From Hyalella azteca (Eukaryota; Arthropoda; Malacostraca; Amphipoda; Hyalellidae), in contig NW_025946882.1 in NCBI RefSeq assembly GCF_000764305.2, forward strand, positions 157,153 to 221,152: 64,000 nucleotides of DNA, given 5' to 3'. Below the pieces are notes generated by a model. The model worked only from the letters and a program-made list of their open reading frames with translations. It was not told the DNA's origin and made no database searches. A program made the position numbers and the translations under genes. Below, piece by piece: positions 61,255 through 64,000 of this stretch (position 1 is the stretch's first letter; each line of letters begins with the position of its first letter).

Positions 61255-61520
61255 CGACGGCCGTTACCCTCGCATCGCCTGCCGAGTGCCGGCGCTGCGG
61301 CTGCCATCGTTACCCTCGCTACGCCTGCCGAGTGCCGGCGCTGCTGCTGCCATCGTTACCCTCGCATCGCCTGCCGAGTGCCGGCGCTGCTGCTGTGGCG
61401 CTGCTGCTGCCATCGTTACCCTCGTATCGCCTGCCGAGTGCCGGCGCTGCTGCTGCCATCGTTACCCTCGTATCGCCTGCCGAGTGCCGGCTCTGCTGCT
61501 GCTGTCATCGTCGCGCTCTT
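61255..61520. repeat. 46-bp GC-rich repeat, about 5 copies, with CTG runs
   Basis: GCCGAGTGCCGGCGCTGCTG followed by CTGCCATCGTTACCCTCGCA recurs, with one copy carrying an extra CTGTGGCGCTGCTG. Open frames on the + strand (Cys/Arg/Ala-rich) come from the repeat. Confidence 0.93.
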
Positions 61521-61670
61521 ATCGCCGCTTGTGCTGCGATGCTACGCAGTGGCTACGATCTTACGTCATCACCTCCTGAAACCCGGCGCTGCTGCTGCAA
61601 TTGCTACTTTCAGATCGTCTGCCAAGTGCCAGCTCTGCAGTTGAATAAAGTTAATTGAAGTTTCCAGTTC

Positions 61671-61812
61671 ACCTCGTGATTTTTTTTTTCAAGCGAAGGG
61701 GCTTGACAAAAAATCACGAGGTTAGACAAGGGGCTCAAGGGGCCCTTGAGTTAAGACAAGGGGCTCTCAAAATTAGTTAAGGGGCTAAAAATCAGTTAAG
61801 ACAAGGGGCTCT
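61671..61812. repeat. Hairpin plus AAGGGGCTC repeats
   Basis: CCTCGTGATTTTTT...TCAAGC (61672-61694) pairs with GCTTGACAAAAAATCACGAGG (61701-61721). CTCAAGGG and CCCTTGAG then form a tight palindrome, and AGACAAGGGGCTC recurs three to four times. Confidence 0.7.
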
Positions 61813-62382
61813 CATTCGGCTCAAATGGTAAATTTTGGAAATACCTGAATATTCACTTGGATTTTTAACAGTAATTTCCTTACCCTACTAAATCCATAAC
61901 AATTCAGCCCCTACCAAATTCCCACAACTATGCTCATATGATCTAACCATCCCTCCCCGAAAGCTCACTGCTCGCAAATAGCCATTAGTGTGAACTGCCA
62001 CGCGCACTAGCGATACCGGTGCTGATACAGCAGTTAATAGTTCACGGCATGTGTCGTGTGTTTGAATTAAATACTAAATAACCTATTACGCTCCCTCATA
62101 CGCTCTTCTATACGCACCATCAGACTCCACTTCTTATCTGAGTTGGCACACTGAACGCCTGCGTGACGCTGGAGACGCCAGCGCGTGCGTCGTGCGAGGT
62201 TTGAGGACTTACGCCTGATACTTTATTCGATTAAAATGAAGTCAGCTGAAATTTAAATGTAGTTAGTTATTTCCTATCTTGTCAAATCAGTGGCTGGTTG
62301 ATGATCGATTGAGTTAGAGACTGGGGTAAAAAGTCTCTTGGATAGTCCTCTAGTCTACTCTATCATATTCCTATTCTCCTCT
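61813..62382. other. Non-coding spacer
   Basis: No feature recognised. Confidence 0.4.
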
Positions 62383-62535
62383 ACCATTCCCATGTTTCAC
62401 TCTACTCTTCCATTCCCATATTCCACTCTACCATTCCCATATTCCACTCTACCATTCCCATATTCCACTCTACCATTCCCATATTCCACTCTACCATTCC
62501 TATATTCCACTCTACTCTACCATTCCTATATTCCA
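62383..62535. repeat. 21-bp minisatellite, about 7 copies
   Basis: CCATTCCCATATTCCACTCT plus A is repeated, with TCTAC insertions at either end. It leaves a PYSTLPF-repeat open frame. Confidence 0.93.
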
Positions 62536-63801
62536 TGCACTCTACTCTATACATCATTTAAACCCCATCAAAATACCATATTTTCTCATAATGCCCATAC
62601 AACTAACTAAAAAATAGAAATGAACTCTACATCAAATTTTCATGTAATTCTCTTGGAACATAACAACCCTATCAGTTCCAGCCATCAATTAAACACCCGT
62701 GAGTTTTAGCCCTCAATGTCGCACCCTCCATCGACGGCGCTAAATACGTTGGCACTTGCTCGGGTTTTCTTGAGCCTCCTCGAGCGTGGCGATAATCCAT
62801 CACAAAACAATTACGTTCCGTGGCATTTAATCCGCGGATTTGTCGTCTCCACACGCGTGCCGACCGAACCCTTCGTCTGGCCGCTGATGGACGCCGATAA
62901 CACGACCATGAACGGCGCTCCTACGCCATTTGGATGATGATGGAACCTTCGCTGCCGCCGATGAACCAGCCTTCAATTGTAAATTTTCTCCAATTTCATA
63001 GAACAAACATTGTTGAGCGACGCCATATTGGGCACTTCTTGAGTTGTGTGAGAAATTCTTTTAGCCTTCTTTTTGAAAAAAATGGTCACGACATGTTTTT
63101 ATTTTGAAACTTGAACGATATATCATATTTCTTTCATCTCGGACGAAATTTAGCAAGGAAAGTATTTCAGCTAAGAGCTGCGCGTTACCTGCTATCACTT
63201 CTCGGCATATTTCACTTTGATCGAAAATTCATTCACGATGTTTCATTCATTCTACGTCCTGGTCGTCATAAATGAATTTAGTTTGATGATTTTTGGTTTA
63301 AAATCATCGAATATCATTCTATTTTATAGTTTTTTATTTCACTTTCGAATATTAATTCATTTTCACATAATTCAAATTATGCTTCCGGTTCCCACTTATT
63401 ACCTACAACAAATTAAGGTCTAGGGATATAATTACCTTCTTCCTCAAAATATTAAAAGTGGAATTTCGCAAATGAATTAATTAGCCGGTACGTGTGTGCG
63501 AAAAGTTTCAAGCCGCCATCAGCCGGCCAATGTGACGCCGACAACAATATGTGTAATAAATCATTATTATTGCTCTCATCAGCGCCAAGAGTCCTGCATA
63601 TTAAACGTTCTTCCTCTTAATTAGCAGATAATCTCGGCCGGCTTCTTTGTTTCCGCATGAGCTGTAAATGGAGTCATACATGTGAACAGGTTTGTACGCT
63701 CGGCCAGCTGCAGAAAACGGGTTGCAGATATAGACTGAGGATACTCACAACTTTGAAAACTTTTCTTTCCACTGAAAATTTAAATTAAAAAATTAAATTG
63801 T
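62536..63801. other. Non-coding stretch, no supportable gene
   Basis: Overlapping 60- and 73-codon frames at 62672-62937 show no motif. Confidence 0.45.
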
Positions 63802-64000
63802 AGGTTTGATGGAGGGTAGGTTTGATGGAGGGTAGGTTTGATGGAGGGTAGGTTTGATGGAGGGTAGGTTTGATGGAGGGTAGGTTTGATGGAGGGTAGG
63901 CTTGATGGTCAGTAGTTTGATGGTCAGTAGTTTGATGGTCAGTAGTTTGATGGTCAGTAGTTTGATGGTCAGTAGTTTGATGGTCAGTAGTTTGATGGTC
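63802..64000. repeat. 16-bp array passing into a 15-bp array at the window edge
   Basis: GGTTTGATGGAGGGTA is repeated about six times to about 63898, then one hybrid copy, then GTTTGATGGTCAGTA repeats to the end of the window, where the array is cut off. Confidence 0.95.

Overview
The window looks like a gene-poor, AT-rich stretch of an arthropod chromosome. I can support one protein-coding gene, a two-exon engrailed homologue on the + strand. Coding exon 1 is 32147-33368 and coding exon 2 is 46377-46696, separated by an intron of about 13.0 kb with good GT and AG sites. The predicted protein is 513 residues. It has a Groucho-type EH1 motif, a PxDLS motif, polar low-complexity stretches, the Extradenticle-binding EH2 motif, a basic linker, an Engrailed-class homeodomain and the conserved C-terminal tail. 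The large intron, the many minisatellites and the Engrailed sequence suit a crustacean. An amphipod such as Parhyale hawaiensis is my best guess, but nothing in the window proves the species.

Layout: 1-31.2 kb upstream of engrailed has no supportable gene. It contains tandem-repeat arrays (8.2, 10.2, 10.9, 11.6, 12.2-13.1, 17.0, 19.7-20.3, 21.1-21.8, 25.0 and 29.9 kb), a 134-bp near-perfect palindrome at 5.6 kb and a short MITE-like element at 13.2 kb. The 5' flank of engrailed carries a hairpin-forming 41-bp array (31.19-31.50 kb), a plausible core promoter (about 31.81-31.87 kb) and a roughly 300-bp 5' UTR with two upstream ORFs. The intron (33.4-46.4 kb) holds at least eight more arrays and one unresolved base. 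Downstream, 46.7-48.6 kb probably includes the 3' UTR, and the rest to 64 kb is mainly AT-rich non-coding DNA with further arrays. The largest array is a ~2-kb, 29-bp minisatellite at 57.1-59.1 kb.

Many long open reading frames here (up to 322 codons) are not genes. They lie in tandem arrays that happen to lack stop codons, often in several frames on both strands. A 35-bp inverted sequence inside the 57-59 kb array matches the Tn5/Nextera transposase mosaic-end junction, so that array has been mis-assembled from a sequencing library and its length should not be trusted. About 10 kb of the 64 kb is tandem repeat in more than twenty apparently unrelated families.
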